Origin: Rossellomorea arthrocnemi
Lineage (GTDB): Bacteria > Bacillota > Bacilli > Bacillales > Bacillaceae_B
DNA: 64,000 bases
Direction of reading: 5' to 3'
Assembly: GCF_904424705.1 (NCBI RefSeq)
Contig: NZ_CAJGBF010000005.1
Location: 62,001 to 126,000, forward strand
Part shown: in pieces, positions 63,728-64,000 of the stretch
How the letters are laid out: each line of letters opens with the position of its first letter
Position numbering within the stretch: position 1 is the first letter of the stretch
Translations under genes and position numbers: made by a program
Notes under the pieces: model-generated
Seen by the model: the letters and a program-made list of their open reading frames with translations, nothing else
Told to the model about the DNA's origin: nothing
Database searches by the model: none

Positions 63728-64000
63728 TCATCCTTCATCATTCCCCCTCATCCTCTCATCGATTAAAAAGAAAATGACTGCGCAGCACATGGCTCCTGGT
63801 AAGACACCTGGGAAGATAAAATAAGTGAACGCCCCCATTCCAATATGTATGAGTCCAGAAATCCAAAGCCGCATAGAAGAAACCTTCATAGAAATATACT
63901 CAGCCATTAGTGAAACGGGTATGCCAAATAAAAAATTCCCGCCCATACTAAACAACAGCACCAATAATATAAATAGAGAAAACTCACCATCTACACGATA
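63728..64000 (-). CDS. Small membrane protein, cut by the window end (partial)
   Basis: The frame is open from its stop at 63728 to the right window edge, so only the last ~90 residues are seen. They hold three hydrophobic segments (SLFILLVLLFSMGGNFLFGIP, LWISGLIHIGMGAFTYFIFP, LPGAMCCAVIFFLID) and end RMRGNDEG. A TTG at 63964 could be an internal start, but coding sequence continues beyond it. No family was recognised. Confidence 0.6.
   Translation of the reverse strand, partial: YRVDGEFSLFILLVLLFSMGGNFLFGIPVSLMAEYISMKVSSMRLWISGLIHIGMGAFTYFIFPGVLPGAMCCAVIFFLIDERMRGNDEG

Overview
The window is low-to-moderate GC Gram-positive DNA with Bacillus-type ribosome binding sites, frequent TTG and GTG starts, and textbook Bacillaceae loci: tre, sipW-tasA, inhA, degS-degU-yvyE-tagV-tagO, tag wall teichoic acid genes and a hutPHUIG operon. 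The gene content fits a Bacillus-like genus (for example Rossellomorea or relatives). The species cannot be fixed from the sequence alone. I see no rRNA, tRNA, CRISPR array or prophage.

Layout. 1-5.7 kb: trehalose PTS and phosphotrehalase genes with TreR operators and a detached treR. 5.8-7.05 kb: a non-coding array of four tandem ~340 bp units. 7.2-12.1 kb: a biofilm/camelysin locus (sipW, tasA and a TasA-like gene with an acidic tail) divergent from the inhA metalloprotease. 12.2-16.5 kb: degU, degS, yvyE and an LCP ligase. 16.5-25.2 kb: tagO, tagA, glycosyltransferases, a Wzy-like polymerase, a MurJ/Wzx-like flippase and gpsA. 25.4-45.4 kb: an LTA-synthase-like enzyme; a minus-strand operon for a nucleotide-activated amino sugar (rfbA, rfbB, DegT aminotransferase, ATP-grasp/HAD fusion) with a CDP-glycerol transferase and a GT2; then tagD-tagB-tagF, a giant PA14-repeat glucosaminidase and tagGH. 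45.6-50.3 kb: a LysM/P60 endopeptidase and a subtilase. 50.6-52.4 kb: a PlcR-like RRNPP regulator divergent from a 43-codon secreted peptide gene (PapR-like). 52.5-58.6 kb: the histidine utilisation operon with a HutP antitermination site. 58.7-61.2 kb: a REP-associated tyrosine transposase (RAYT) among inverted REP-like elements. 61.4-64 kb: a c-di-GMP-I riboswitch ahead of a 42-residue membrane peptide, then Yip1-like and YknX-like membrane genes and a gene cut by the window end.

How it fits together. Much of the window builds and remodels the cell envelope. TagO and TagA make the linkage unit. TagD, TagB and TagF make poly(glycerol phosphate). TagGH exports it and the LCP protein attaches it. 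GpsA supplies glycerol-3-phosphate. The rfbA-rfbB-DegT-ATP-grasp genes probably make a modified 4-amino sugar, because no rfbC or rfbD is present. Secreted hydrolases and proteases lie between these genes.

The most interesting signals are the PlcR/PapR-like pair with its repeated ATATGCYTA motifs; the REP-like element GAGGTCCGTCCCTC, found as inverted pairs around a RAYT and also embedded in the reading frames of hut genes; the c-di-GMP riboswitch and tiny membrane protein; the amino-sugar cassette; and the ~340 bp array. All names rest on reading the translations and motifs by eye. No database search was run.
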